Made by a program: the position numbers and the translations under genes. From positions 124,001 through 188,000 of the forward strand of contig JAWPGT010000022.1 of NCBI GenBank assembly GCA_034638255.1: a stretch of 64,000 nucleotides of DNA, given 5' to 3'. This DNA comes from Coprinus comatus. Taxonomy: Eukaryota; Basidiomycota; Agaricomycetes; Agaricales; Agaricaceae. Below the pieces are notes generated by a model that did not search any database, was not told the DNA's origin, and saw nothing but the letters and a program-made list of their open reading frames with translations. Position 1 is the first letter of the stretch, and the number at the start of each line of letters is the position of its first letter. Positions 47,376 through 57,795 of the stretch are shown here, in pieces.

Positions 47376-47879
47376 ATGTTCTCCAAACTCTTCACCATTG
47401 CAGTTCTCGCTACCGCAGTCGTTGCACAAGACACCAACAAGTGCAACGTTGGCTCACTTCAATGCTGTATGTTATCATCATTCGTTTAATCCTGTTCTTA
47501 CGAATACACTGATTCGCTAATATCATTACTATTTTCTTAACAGGCAAATCCGTTCAAAGCTCTAAGAGTGCTGCTGCTCAAAAACAAGCTGGCGTCGTCG
47601 GAGCTGCATTGGGTGCAGTCGAAGTTCTCGTCGGCCTTCAATGCAACCCAATCACCGGCCTCATTGGTGTTGGAGCTGGTGCAAACTGGTAAGTTTTAAC
47701 AGATTATTGCTATAATACAGTGATATTGATATTCTACCGTGTAGCAATGCCAACCCCGTCTGCTGCGAGAACAATAGCTTCAGTATGTGCTTGTTCTTTT
47801 TTTGTGTGCGGTTTTCTAACCGTTTCCTGTAGACGGTGTCATTGCAATTGGTTGCACTCCCATCAATGTCAACCTCTAA
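47376..47879 (+). CDS. Class I hydrophobin, isolated copy
   Basis: Four exons. Signal peptide KLFTIAVLATAVVAQ, then NKCN, QCC (split by an intron TGC T|GC), LQCNP, AN-C (TG|C split), PVCC and IGCTP: eight cysteines in hydrophobin order. The C-terminus NGVIAIGCTPINVNL is typical. Compared with the 3.4-6.1 kb cluster it has one more intron, in the first CC pair, and a different central region (AAAQKQAGVVGAALGAVEVL), so it belongs to a separate subfamily. It has a strong TATA box. Lies 170 bp from a tRNA gene on the other strand. Confidence 0.93.
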
Positions 47880-48042
47880 GGAGATCCATACATTTGCGTA
47901 GTTTTCTATACCTGTCTTGAGTGTTGTGGTATTTCTCTACTAGTGTAATACGTTCCCGTTGGAATGCATATTTAATGGTATCGAGATTGGCGTAGTGAAC
48001 AAGGGTGCTTAAGACGGCTTAAAAAGGAGCGCAGAATTCACG

Positions 48043-48048
48043 AAAAAA
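48043..48048 (-). terminator. Pol III terminator of tRNA-Val
   Basis: Run of six T on the minus strand directly after the tRNA 3' end (A at 48050), the usual RNA polymerase III stop. Confidence 0.75.
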
Positions 48049-48049
48049 G

Positions 48050-48123
48050 TGAGTCGACCCAGGTTCGAACTGAGGACCTTCTGTGTGTTAGACAGATGCG
48101 ATAACCAACTACGCCATCGACCC
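48050..48123 (-). tRNA. tRNA-Val (anticodon AAC)
   Basis: 74-nt cloverleaf on the minus strand. The 7-bp acceptor GGGTCGA pairs with TCGACTC (one G-U). The D arm holds GCGTAGTTGGTT...CGC. The anticodon stem TCTGT/ACAGA closes the 7-nt loop CTAACAC, anticodon AAC, which reads Val GUU and, with inosine, GUC. T arm CTCAG-TTCGAAC-CTGGG; discriminator A. No intron. Internal A and B box sequences are as expected, and a T6 terminator follows. Confidence 0.95.
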
Positions 48124-48663
48124 TTACGTTATGTCTCAGCATGAGTGTACAGAATCCGCATTCCCTTCTACTTGTGGAGTGCGACTCGTGTGTAGAATGG
48201 CTACTGTACAAACGTTCCATTCTAATAGCTTCTCGTTGCTCGCTCTTGATACCAGCAGTGTCCAATCATTTGCATCCATCACCCGGACTGACAAGCCGTT
48301 CTCTGATGGTCCTGGGATGTTACAAGCTGTTCATCAAGATGCAGTGGGTACATCAAGATTGTGATGTAGGATAATGCAGAATTAGTAGGGCTACTTACTC
48401 ATCGAGGTGGCGGGCATATACATTTTTGCATCATGATCAGTGACTACATCAATCCAGTGCAGCTTTCCTTGTATTTTATTTTCCGACAGTCAACTCTACA
48501 TACACCACGTCCGACATCAGATCTTCTGAAGCTGGAATTACATTTAAACGATGCGAATATTCGGGGCTTTGATACCGCTCAACGCTCCAACCTTCTACCA
48601 CACATCCCTGTCACTCTTTTTTGTTAATAAACTATCACATTTTCCTCATTCATTTTTCCTACT
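48124..48663. other. Intergenic
   Basis: 540 bp between the tRNA and a membrane protein gene. No gene seen; a TA-rich stretch precedes the next ATG. Confidence 0.5.
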
Positions 48664-50118
48664 ATGGAGTCGTCAGCCACTAGGGTCATCGTCGGCTTTG
48701 ATTGTCTCGTTTTCATTTCCGCACTGTTTGGTACATTGGTACTAGCTACAGTAATAGTTTCACCCAACGTCATGCGTCGCAGTCCGTGGTATGGTTTCGT
48801 TGTACCGATGTTATTGTATGATATCATCTTGATGCTTGGATTTGGCACACAAACGGATACTGGACCTCCGCCAGCTTTGTGTTGGTTCCAAGCTTTGATT
48901 TTGTACTCGATCCCAGGATGGTACGTCGACTATTATTCCCTTTCTTATGATCGTTTAGTGATAGGACGACCTAGGGCAACCGTAGCATTTGCTTGCTTTG
49001 CTATAGATGTAAACCAACATCTTACTACTCAAATCTCCCGACCCATCTAATGCGTTTTATCAGTTTTACTTTGAGCTTAAAAATATGGTGAATACGGAGA
49101 ACAGAGAACATGATCCTGATCGGTATGTTTATGTAGTTTCAAAAAGAAGAAAGTGGTGGTAATTTGTCATATCCATTTTATTAATGTTCCGGAGTTTGCT
49201 AATATAACTGGATACAGTTGCTAGTTACACCTCTGGTATCTTTCTTGATATTCATACTTATCAATGAACTGGTGAGAATAGTAACCAAACTGAGTAGTGG
49301 ATACTAATACGATAGCTATGACTATCTATCTGTAGTTCATGGCGACATCTTCTCATCAGCCCCCGATGGCTATGAACAAGGATAAACTTTACTGCTCTCC
49401 TAAAATTCGCAATGGGTAACGTTCTAACAGACATTTACCAATGACGTTTTTCTAATTGAGGTGAACACAGGCTTTATATTGGAGGTTCTATCATGATAAT
49501 GGTAATGATTGTATGGATTCTCGTCATGGGTTCGTTCGATTTATACACCCGAGTGTTATAATCCCTTTTAATTGTGACAAATTCAGTGAACTGTGGGATT
49601 CTCCTGAAGACACACTACTTAAGATTGCGTTCAAATCATCCAACATCAGCTATTAATCGAATGCTCTCGCTATTTATTCGCATGTCCGCCATCTCCATTT
49701 CTTGTGGTCTGGTTATCGGGTGAGTTAAACTCATGCCAGTCCGTTCCCATGTTGTGAATGTTCGTGACTCTTATCACAACTAACTCCCTACTACTAGAAT
49801 GTATTTAGTATCCTTTGCAACGAAAAATGCAGACGATCTTGTAACCTCTTTTCTCTCTCTCTTCGTAAGTAACTTTATAGTACAACAACGAACACCACAA
49901 ACTAACATATAATATATTTATGTAGCTAGTCTTATCATCTTTCTGGCCTTTGGGACGCAAAGGGTTAGTATTTTACGCACGGCGTGATATGATGATTTAC
50001 ACATTTTAATCAGGACATCATGAGTTGTTGGGCCTTTTGGAAAAGAAACTCAATTGGGCATATGAGCGGCGTACCACAATTGATCTTACGGACGGAAAAG
50101 TTACACCCAATGATCTGA
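48664..50118 (+). CDS. Multi-pass membrane protein, family B, copy 2
   Basis: Paralogue of the gene at 8132-9585. Exon 1: VIVGFDCLVFISALFGTLVL, then MRRSPWYGFVVPMLLYDII, LMLGFGTQTDTGPPPALC and WFQALILYSIPGW. Later exons: LLVTPLVSFLIFILINEL-like helix (about 49220-49270), LYIGGSIMIMVMIVWILVM, LLKTHYLRLRSNHPTSAINR, SLFIRMSAISISCGLVIG, LVLSSFWPLGRKG, and the end DIMSCWAFWKRNSIGH with stop TGA at 50116-50118. Seven membrane segments are likely. The pair of family B genes shares intron phases and the D-I-M-x-x-x-x-FWK(K/R) C-terminal motif. Function unknown, receptor-like topology. Confidence 0.62.
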
Positions 50119-51284
50119 AGAAGGTTGGTTATAATTGGACTATGGTGGGTATGGGACAGGCCTTCGGTATAAGACCTAGGTCGTGATGGGGTCTCAGCAC
50201 TGACCGCATTACACCCTATAAGCCTGCAGGCCCGGTTGTATAGTGTATACTTATTTATATTCTAACTTTATTGCCAAGTGCGTTTTCTGTGTCAGAGCAA
50301 GAATCATTATACAATGTTGCTTTAAAGCACATTTTCGAGATAATATATTATGTTTTCTATGTATTAAACCATGTAATTTTTGAAACACCACATTTACAAT
50401 CCTTTTTTTTTCGTCGCGTGGCCGAGGATGAACGTTGCAGAATTTTGGTGTAAATCTCCCATCAATGGATATATTATTAAATTGATAAACCCTCCAATCA
50501 TTCTATGAGTGATTTTTTGCCAATTCTTTGGTGCATGGATGTTGGTGACATATTACTTACTTGGAAGGAAAGGGAAGAGAATCCATTGGGCGTGGGAAAA
50601 ACAGTCGGAAAGAGCCCGAGATATCATGTTCCGAAACACGTTGCAGTGCTACTTGTCCATTTTACTCTCTTCTACATCAATATTCGTGTACTAACTCAAT
50701 CTTAACTCGCAAATCAACAGAAGAACGCACTAACACTAGCGAGTCACTCTAAGCATCATGAGGGAAAGATCCATTCAATACCTGGCTCCCTGCAATATGA
50801 CACGAGTCCACGAGTCCGAGCCAACGAACCCGAAGTGCTAGTTAAAGACGCCTTCAGGGAATAGTAATACTAATAGTCATTACGAGACTGGCAGCAGATT
50901 TATTGGTTGTTTGTCTTGGATGGGTGTTGTGCTAGGGTTGGTGGGTTTCTTCCCTGAAGTCCTGAACGCTCATCCCTGTAAGTGATGTCTACTCTCCGGC
51001 GGCTTCCTAGGGCTTGGTGTCATGGGGTGATGCGCTGGCTGCACCTGAGTTTGCACCAGAAGACTCACGATGCAAGTTTGATGTAAGTCAAACAAAAATA
51101 AGATGTTTTTCACGACCCTGACATCGATCATTCCGGCGAATTGTTGTTCTAGATCCAAAATGCCTCGGATAATGTTCAAACCTATCCTTGTAAAGTCTAG
51201 GAGCACCGAGTGGTCTAGCTCTTGAAGTCATTAAATGAAACTACGATTATGCCGGTTTGCATTGGACACTTAGAAGTTAAATTT
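50119..51284. other. Intergenic left of the inverted duplication
   Basis: About 1.2 kb without a recognised gene. Similarity to the opposite arm (near 62232) begins at about 51285. Confidence 0.5.
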
Positions 51285-51425
51285 TTTTTGCTCTTCGTTA
51301 CTTCAGCTGTACTAGTACATGGAGTCAACCGGCAAAGAAAAATTTAGTCTTCTTTATCCCCAAATCTCAAGTAGACTCACATGCATACTCCTGATAAGAG
51401 CCATACCCAGTGAATGTTGGAGTGG

Positions 51426-51433
51426 TATATAAA
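51426..51433 (+). promoter_or_regulatory. TATA box of lactonase-like copy 2
   Basis: TATATAAA, about 90 bp upstream of the ATG at 51519. The mirror copy has a TATATAAT at the equal place. Confidence 0.6.
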
Positions 51434-51518
51434 GTCTCGTCTACCCTCCCAGAATATTCATTCTCAAACTAATTCATCTACTAAGCTCTTGGGTTTCTCG
51501 TTTTCATCTTACAACATC

Positions 51519-53014
51519 ATGAAGAGCTTTGGTGCCGTTCTATTGTCTATCACGCTTGCTTATGCACGTCCAAGCCCCAGAGACGATAACGAGACATCGG
51601 TCAAGTTACCTCCACAGACGGTGGTACGTTTGTTATCCATCGTCAGCCCCATATACTCACTCGCTTTCAGTATTTACCTCCTAAATCATTCGCAGTGATG
51701 CCAGAAAATGGTACCTACCGCCAAGATTTCTACGACAACCGATTCAACCCTACAAATACTACTGGTCCCTTCTTCCAAGTCTTCCATCCCGACTTCCTAC
51801 AACTTCTTGGAGATAACCCGTCCTTCAAACTCATTGCTCACAATCCGAATGATCAATGGCAGATTGCACATGAAGCACCAGTTTACATCGCAGAAAGTGA
51901 TGAACTCTTCTTTGCTAGTAATGCTGGTGGACCAGACGGACATACGGATTTGGAACATAATAACCATTATTTCAATATCAAAATGAAGGAGGTTGAAGAT
52001 AAATGGGAGACAACACCAGGAGCGGCACCTATCAATGTCACTGTAACGGCTGTCAGTGATTCTATGTAATTTATTCATTCCAGTTAACTGATTCTATAAT
52101 CTATAGCTACCCCTACCAAATCTGATTCAAATGACCAATGGTGCAACCGGTCCATACAAAGGGAATATGATATTGGTGAATTCTGGTCGTGGACCTCTCG
52201 CTCCTACTGTTTCACTCGTCAATCCCAAGCCACCTTATAATACTACGATTCTTTTGGACAACTATTATGGTCGTCAATTCAATTCTCTTAATGATGTCAA
52301 GGTGCACCCTACGAATGGCAGGATCTACTTTACTGATGTCGAGTATGTCTGTATTGTTTTCTATCAACTGAACTGACAATTGACGATTATGTGTATGTGT
52401 AGTTATGGCTACTTGTTGCGTTTCCGTGATCTACCTCTACTCCCCAACCAAATCTACAGTGTTGATCCCGAGACACAAGAAGTACGAATTGCAGCAACAG
52501 GATTTTCTAAACCCAATGGTCTCGCTTTTACCCCTGATGGCAAGACAGCCTATATGTAAGCGGTTACAAAGATTATTTCAGACACTGGGATTAATTTATT
52601 TTTGTTGTTAGTGGTGATTCTGGAGGATTCCTCGGATTCCTTGGTCGCAATTCGACAGAGCCCTCTGCGGTCTATGCGTTTGATGTTGATGAAAGCACAC
52701 ACATCTTGACGAATCGCAGGGTGTTTGCATTTGTCGATTCTGGTGTTCCGGATGGGATCCAAATTGATTCAAATGGAAATATTTATGTTGCTAATGGAGA
52801 TGGTGTTCATGTTCGTATCCATGTTCCCGTTATTCTTCAAATTTCTAATCTGAACTATCTCTAGGTCTGGAATCCTGCAGGAATGCTACTTGGAAAATTC
52901 TATATCGGAGGCGTTGCTCCCAGTGTTGTATTCGCAGGACCTAACAGGTTGGTTGTATTGGGAGAGACAATGGTATACGTTGCACAGATTAATGCAACGG
53001 GTACCATTTCATGA
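51519..53014 (+). CDS. Secreted SMP-30/gluconolactonase-like protein, copy 2
   Basis: Start ATG 51519, signal peptide SFGAVLLSITLAYARPSP. Exon 2 begins YLPPKSFAVMPENGTYRQ. Family motifs as in copy 1: HEAPVYIAESDELFFASN, NSLNDVKVHPTNGRIYFTD, LLPNQIYSVDP, KPNGLAFTPDGKTAY, SGDSGGFLGFLGRNST, VDSGVPDGIQIDSNGN, VWNPAGMLLGKFYIGG, VLGETMVYVAQINATGTIS. Stop TGA 53012-53014. The protein part from MPENG to DSM in exon 2 is identical to copy 3, and the following intron has no differences I could find, while exon 1, intron 1 and the promoter differ clearly. Convergent with the small secreted gene on the minus strand, with 286 bp between the two stops. Confidence 0.87.
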
Positions 53015-53300
53015 ATCGGATATTTCTGAAAACAACGACTTTAGAATTTAGAAGACAATTATGTATGTACGATTAAGACAAAAGTAGTACACCGATACTT
53101 CTCTTGAATATTTTTAACGAATAAATTTTACTATTTCTACCGGTTACATACCATGTTCATATTGAATGCTCGAAAAGTGCAGAAAAGCCAGCATGTCAAA
53201 GGTTGCATGTATATTGCATAGAAGATAAACCAATATATTCATATACAACACAAAGAGAAATAGTCCACAACTTTTTCCTTCCAAAGAGCCAGCTCAGACT

Positions 53301-53935
53301 CTAGAAGTTGGTGCTGCAATCACCATCATTAGGATCAATTGCAAACAAGAAAGGAGCATTGGGGTTAATCTTTCCCCTTCCACCCTGATAAGAAAAGATA
53401 AACATATCAGTCTCTTTTGATGTTCAAGATTGTGAAGAATCAAGATACTTACGGTTGGGCATCTGTCAACAGCCGTTCTGAGGACAGTCTTACAGTTAGC
53501 ATTGCTAGCGCTAATAGGGCTTCCTCCATTATTAGTATTGAAAACGGTGAAGTCGCCTGAAACCCCGGAAAACGTCAGGGATTTTGTTTAACTGGATGAA
53601 TATCAATATGCTTACATCTGTGACCGTTGGCTACGTAGCAGCGTTGGCCATTGTCTCTGGGGCGGTACTAACGATGTAGTTGAGCTATGAAAGCAGTAAC
53701 AGGATATAAATGTGACTCACAAGGTTGGGAGTAAGAGTGTTGCAGAAGTCGTCAATGTAGCGAGCACAGGAAGCAACATCATTGTTCCCGAAATTATCAT
53801 AACATGAAAAAGGGTTTTGAGCTAAAACACCAGCAGCAACGGCGAGGACGGTGAACTGGTAGATGTTTTATTAATAAGAATGAAAGATACAGTGAGCTGA
53901 AGTTGAGGAGAACGTACAATCTTGGTGGAGATCAT
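53301..53935 (-). CDS. Small Cys-rich secreted protein, Y3-lectin-like, copy 1
   Basis: Start 53935. A five-residue-plus first exon (MISTKI) is followed by the rest of the signal peptide (FTVLAVAAGVLAQ) and the mature part: SCYDNFGNNDV, CARYIDDFCNTLTPN, RPRDNGQRCYVANGHRC, DFTVFNTNNGGSPI, NCKTVLRTAVDRCPTGGRG and FLFAIDPNDGDCSTNF. Eight cysteines and no membrane helix after the signal. The pattern C-Y..., F-I/Y-D-D-F-C, GGxGK...F...DPN-G-C resembles the small glycan-binding Y3-type proteins of mushrooms; this is from memory of the family and is tentative. Five exons. Mirror copy at 59650. TATAAAG lies about 65 bp upstream. Confidence 0.75.
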
Positions 53936-53997
53936 TGTGTAGTTTTAGAAGTCGAGATGGGGATTTCGAACTGCTGGATATCTAACTTTCTGCCTGG

Positions 53998-54004
53998 CTT
54001 TATA
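53998..54004 (-). promoter_or_regulatory. TATA box of small secreted gene copy 1
   Basis: TATAAAG on the minus strand, 63 bp upstream of the ATG at 53935; conserved as TATAAAAG in the mirror copy. Confidence 0.6.
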
Positions 54005-54220
54005 CCTTCCCGTAGACTCTTAATCCCGGCATTTACTATTCAAAATCATTTTCATTTTCGAGATACTAAAAAAAGAGCACCAGCTGCCAACTAAGAAGTT
54101 CAGAGGTGAAACTCTACTAACTGTCTTGAGCGAATTTCAGGGCCCCGTAGTATTGTGCGGCGTTCAGTTCGGTCCATTTTTGACAGTGGTTATGGTTCTG
54201 TGCTATTGAAAGGGACGTAG

Positions 54221-55430
54221 TAGCAAAGATCTTGAAAAAAAAACAATAGAGTCAGTGCACTCAGGTAATCAACTTGTATCCCTATTCAAAAAAACGATTG
54301 TTTATGTAGTGACTATAATCTAATTATCCACCGCTCCGAAAGCTATAAAGTTACCCGTACTACCTCAGCTCGTACTTGACGTAATGAAATCAACCCGTAG
54401 CATGAATTAAAATACCACACTTCAAGGGAACCGAATTGTTCGATCAATGACGGTAGGTTAATCAATGATTTTCAACGTTTCAACGTTTTTTGGAGAAAGT
54501 CTTCTAGTGAGTAGGCCCAAGAATTGCTGAACGATTTCGGGTTGATTTCGAATTTTTTGGGCTGGTTATGGCGTTAAAAATCCACTTAACACCAGGCGAG
54601 GCGACACCAGGCAGTGTAAGGTCGTACTAATAATACCCTTCATAACTAAGTCCGAGACACGTGGTCCCTGCATGATCCGATTGATACAGTGCTTCTGGCG
54701 CAAGTCTGCTTTTTAGATGAGATTGAAGTTGATGTTGGCAGTCAGTGGCCGCGCTGCGGCGCGCTTTTTTTCCCCTCGTGGCTGACGAAACATAAAAGTA
54801 TGGAATACGCAGGATTCGATACCTAAAGTAGGCCTCCCATGTCAGGAAGACCAACACCCACATTTCTACTGGTAAGCGTTCTCTAAGACTTGCTGATAAA
54901 TGTGGTATTTTACACCGTATATTCGGCAGTTTTAAGTTGCTGAAAGGTATTCTTCAATTACTTACTCGTTACTTACTATGCCGTGACTCAAGCTTCAATT
55001 ATGTAGCCGCCGTAGTTCGTTAGTACCCGTGAAATTCCATTCAGGATTCATTCCAGAATGTCAAATTATGGGGCGGACTCGCAATTCGCCCACCCACCTT
55101 ACCTTATATTGATATATTACCTATGCAGTTCTTTTGAATGTCTGAGTGGCCGTGTCAAGCCGCGAGTCTAGCAGAGTCGCCACACAGATGGCACACCCAC
55201 CCTCTCGCGATCTCTTCAACTCCCACTTCCCGGTACTAGTGTGAGTTTTTTGGGTATACGGTAGCGAAAATCTTCAGATTAAAAGAAGAAAAAGAGATTA
55301 TTAGAGTATGTTGTAAGTACTACATGTGTTGAATAAAGGCTATATATAACATGTATAAACTTGTGGATCTGACAATTACACAAATTATAAAAACGAAGAA
55401 CATAAAGAAGTAAATTCGTCTTTCATGTCT
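54221..55430. other. Intergenic in the spacer of the inverted duplication
   Basis: 1.2 kb. No gene supported on either strand; AT-rich with scattered GC stretches. Confidence 0.5.
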
Positions 55431-56633
55431 TTAGGCCTTTGCAGCTGATTTCTTGGCGTTCTTTTTCTTTGAAGGAGTGTTGGGGGTCGTAGTGTTAGCC
55501 TCGCTGGTAGTATTGTTAATGATGCTCTTCCCACTACCAACAACCTTAGCTTCCCAAGCACCAATCAAATGGGTGTTATAGACTCTCAATCCAAAAAGTG
55601 AAGATAATATGAAGGCACTTAACGCTCTAGCTTCAGTAGCGCTCAGGCTTGTAGGGATAAATGAGTTGTTACTTGGGAAGACAATTTGCGCGATGTTGGA
55701 AATGATGGGGAGGTTGAGAATGGTTGGGACAAAACCTATGAAAGCCGGGTGGTTCATAGTAACACCATAAACAATTGCTATTTTAAAAAACAAAAGAAGG
55801 AAATATTAAGTCTTCTATCTCGAGCACATAAAATTAAAATACATACCAACAAGTGCTCCACCCCACACATCCAAACTTCCCCATAAACCGGCTTTCAAAA
55901 ATGGTGGGGTACTCATAGCCCAGGATTCGGACCAAGCACCAAGAGTACTAGCCGAAATGCCACCGCCTGCTGATGCTAATGCACCAATTATCATATGTGA
56001 AAGTGGAGAGGTGGTGTACAGTGGATTGATCTGTCGATAGGTGGGAGAAGAGGGCGAGAGTAGGGAGAGGGTACCGGTGACGGCCGCAGCCCGGACCGCA
56101 GCATCGATAGGGAATAATATTGTATCAAGGGTTGGTGGATGAAGGAGCTGTTGAATAGTTGTGGTAAGTCTGTGTTAGCAAAAGAAGAAAAAGAGGCTAA
56201 CTCACCGAAGGAAATAAAGAAAGAATAGTTGTGAGTACAAAGTGGACCGTGAGATAGTTTATCCAAGGTGCAAATGAATATAACATAGGAGGAGGGAGTC
56301 CTAGCATAAAATTGGACAGTAAACCACCTCCCCAGCACTGAATATATGTAAGAAGCGCCAGTAAACTCGAAGATAGGGGGCATACCATAATAAGATACCC
56401 AGCAATATACGTTCCCCAGGTCAATGTTGTTGGAGATTTACGTGCATTAGCCTGATAGGCAATAGAAATACTGTTGCGCCCATGAATATATTAACGCAGA
56501 ATGCAACACACGAAGGGACCAACCGAGCAGCATGGATGGTAGGAACTAGAGCAAAAGGAAAGAACGTGGGATGTACTTTTGTGGTTGTGATAAAGTGCAG
56601 AATTCCTGCAAATACTGGCAGTACTTCAGGCAT
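55431..56633 (-). CDS. Multi-pass membrane protein resembling TRIC cation channels
   Basis: Start 56633 (MPEVLPVFAGILHFITTT). Six or seven hydrophobic segments: FFPFALVPTIHAARLVP, ANARKSPTTLTWGTYIAGYL, the motif CWGGGLLSNFMLGLPPPM, APWINYLTVHFVLTTILSLF, SHMIIGALASAGGGISAS, LKAGLWGSLDVWGGALVAIV, ALSAFILSSLFGLRVYNTH. The G-G-G-x-L-S-N-x-x-L-G-x-P-P box followed by a W...helix, and the second Gly-rich box (ASAGGG), recall trimeric intracellular cation (TRIC) channels of ER membranes. The lysine-rich C-terminus PSKKKNAKKSAAKA also fits, as a cytosolic tail. I could not check alignment; another membrane family is possible. About six exons, one intron near 56470-56510 only about 41 bp. Head-to-head with the V-ATPase E gene. 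Confidence 0.55.
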
Positions 56634-56819
56634 TTTTAAGGTATACAGCTAATTGGTTGAACTTGATTTCGGAATGTGATATGACACGAAGACATACGTT
56701 GGTAGTGATGCCATGTAATTCCCACGGTCTGAGATGGCCAATTCGGGTCAGTAGGGAGTCGGACAATGCTGGACTCATAACACCATCCTCAGCAGCACAT
56801 AGCCTACTCTCCTCCAGCC
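56634..56819. promoter_or_regulatory. Bidirectional promoter region
   Basis: 186 bp between two start codons that point away from each other (56633 minus, 56820 plus). It must drive both the TRIC-like gene and the V-ATPase E gene. No TATA box seen, in line with housekeeping expression. Confidence 0.6.
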
Positions 56820-57795
56820 ATGTCCTCACGCGCACTCAACGACGATGAAGTTATCAACGAGATGAACAAGATGGTCCGTGAGCTGCTTATCTCAAATTCC
56901 CAATATCTAATCTCTCTATCCTTTCGTTTGCGTGAATAGGTGGCCTTCATCAAACAAGAGGCACTCGAGAAAGCTCGTGAAATAAAGGTCAAAGCAGATG
57001 AAGAATTTGCCATTGAAAAGGTCAAAAAATCACAGCTCAATCTACATCCTCCTATTCATCTCTTCCTACCTTAGGCCAAACTTGTCAAGCAGGAGCAACA
57101 AGCCATCGACGCCCAATATGACAAGAAACGCAAGGGCTCAGAGGTTTCTCAGAAGATGTCTGTTGCTTGTCCAACTTGTATCCCAAGACTCCACTAATCT
57201 CTTGGAAATAGTGCCCAATCAACCCTAACTAACCGATCCCGTCTAAAACTCCTCCACCGTCGCGAGGAACATCTCCAAGACCTCTTCACAAACTCTCGTT
57301 CTCAACTCACACAATTGGCCTCTTCAGACTCAGGAGCGTATGTCCAATTCCTCGAAGGCGTTGTTGTACAAACTTTCCTCCAACTTATGGAACCTTCCGT
57401 CATCATCCACGCTCGTAAGCAAGATATTGAAGCTGTACAGCAAGCTGCAGAGGCTGCATCGAAGACTTATAATGATCTTACCGGTTTGAATGTCTCGTTT
57501 GAAATCGAGCCCAGCCTGCCTGAGGATAGGTACGTTTTCTCCGTTAGCTCCTACCGCCTCCTGATTAATTTATGCTTCCCATAGCGCTGGTGGCATTGTG
57601 CTGGTAAATTCTGCCAAGAGAATCACTGTTGATAACACCCTTGACGAACGCCTGAGACTATTAGAGGATAGGGTGCGTTTTTCTGAAAACACATTTGTAT
57701 GACACATCAGCTTATCGTTTATGTCCTTGTAGATGTTGCCCGAGATCAGGAAGGATCTATTTGGTGCCAATGAAAACCGCAAGTTCTATACATAA
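56820..57795 (+). CDS. VMA4: V-type proton ATPase subunit E
   Basis: Peripheral-stalk subunit of the vacuolar H+-ATPase. Start ATG 56820: SSRALNDDEVINEMNKM, then VAFIKQEALEKAREIKVKAD, EEFAIEK, AKLVKQEQQAIDAQYDKKRK, the long N-terminal helix typical for subunit E. Then NRSRLKLLHRREEHLQDLF, FLEGVVVQTFLQLMEPSVII, IHARKQDIEAVQQAAEAASK, AGGIVLVNSAKRITVDNTL, ERLRLLEDRMLPEIRKDLFG and the end ENRKFYT. The stop TAA is at 57793-57795. Six or seven exons, including very short 5' ones. The domain order is complete. It lies inside the spacer of the inverted duplication. Confidence 0.95.

Larger units (their letters stand above)
51285..54220 (+). repeat. Left arm of large inverted duplication
   Basis: About 2.9 kb that matches the reverse complement of 59335-62232. 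Shared marks, outside in: TTTGCTCTTCGTTACTTCAG with ACATGGAGTC (upstream), the lactonase gene, its 3' flank (CGGATATTTCTGAAAA), the small secreted gene, its promoter (CGAAATCCCCATCTCGACTT), and ACGTCCCTTTCAA at the inner edge. Gene order and orientation are preserved as mirror images. The flanks are diverged with indels; the coding parts are close to identical. Confidence 0.85.
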
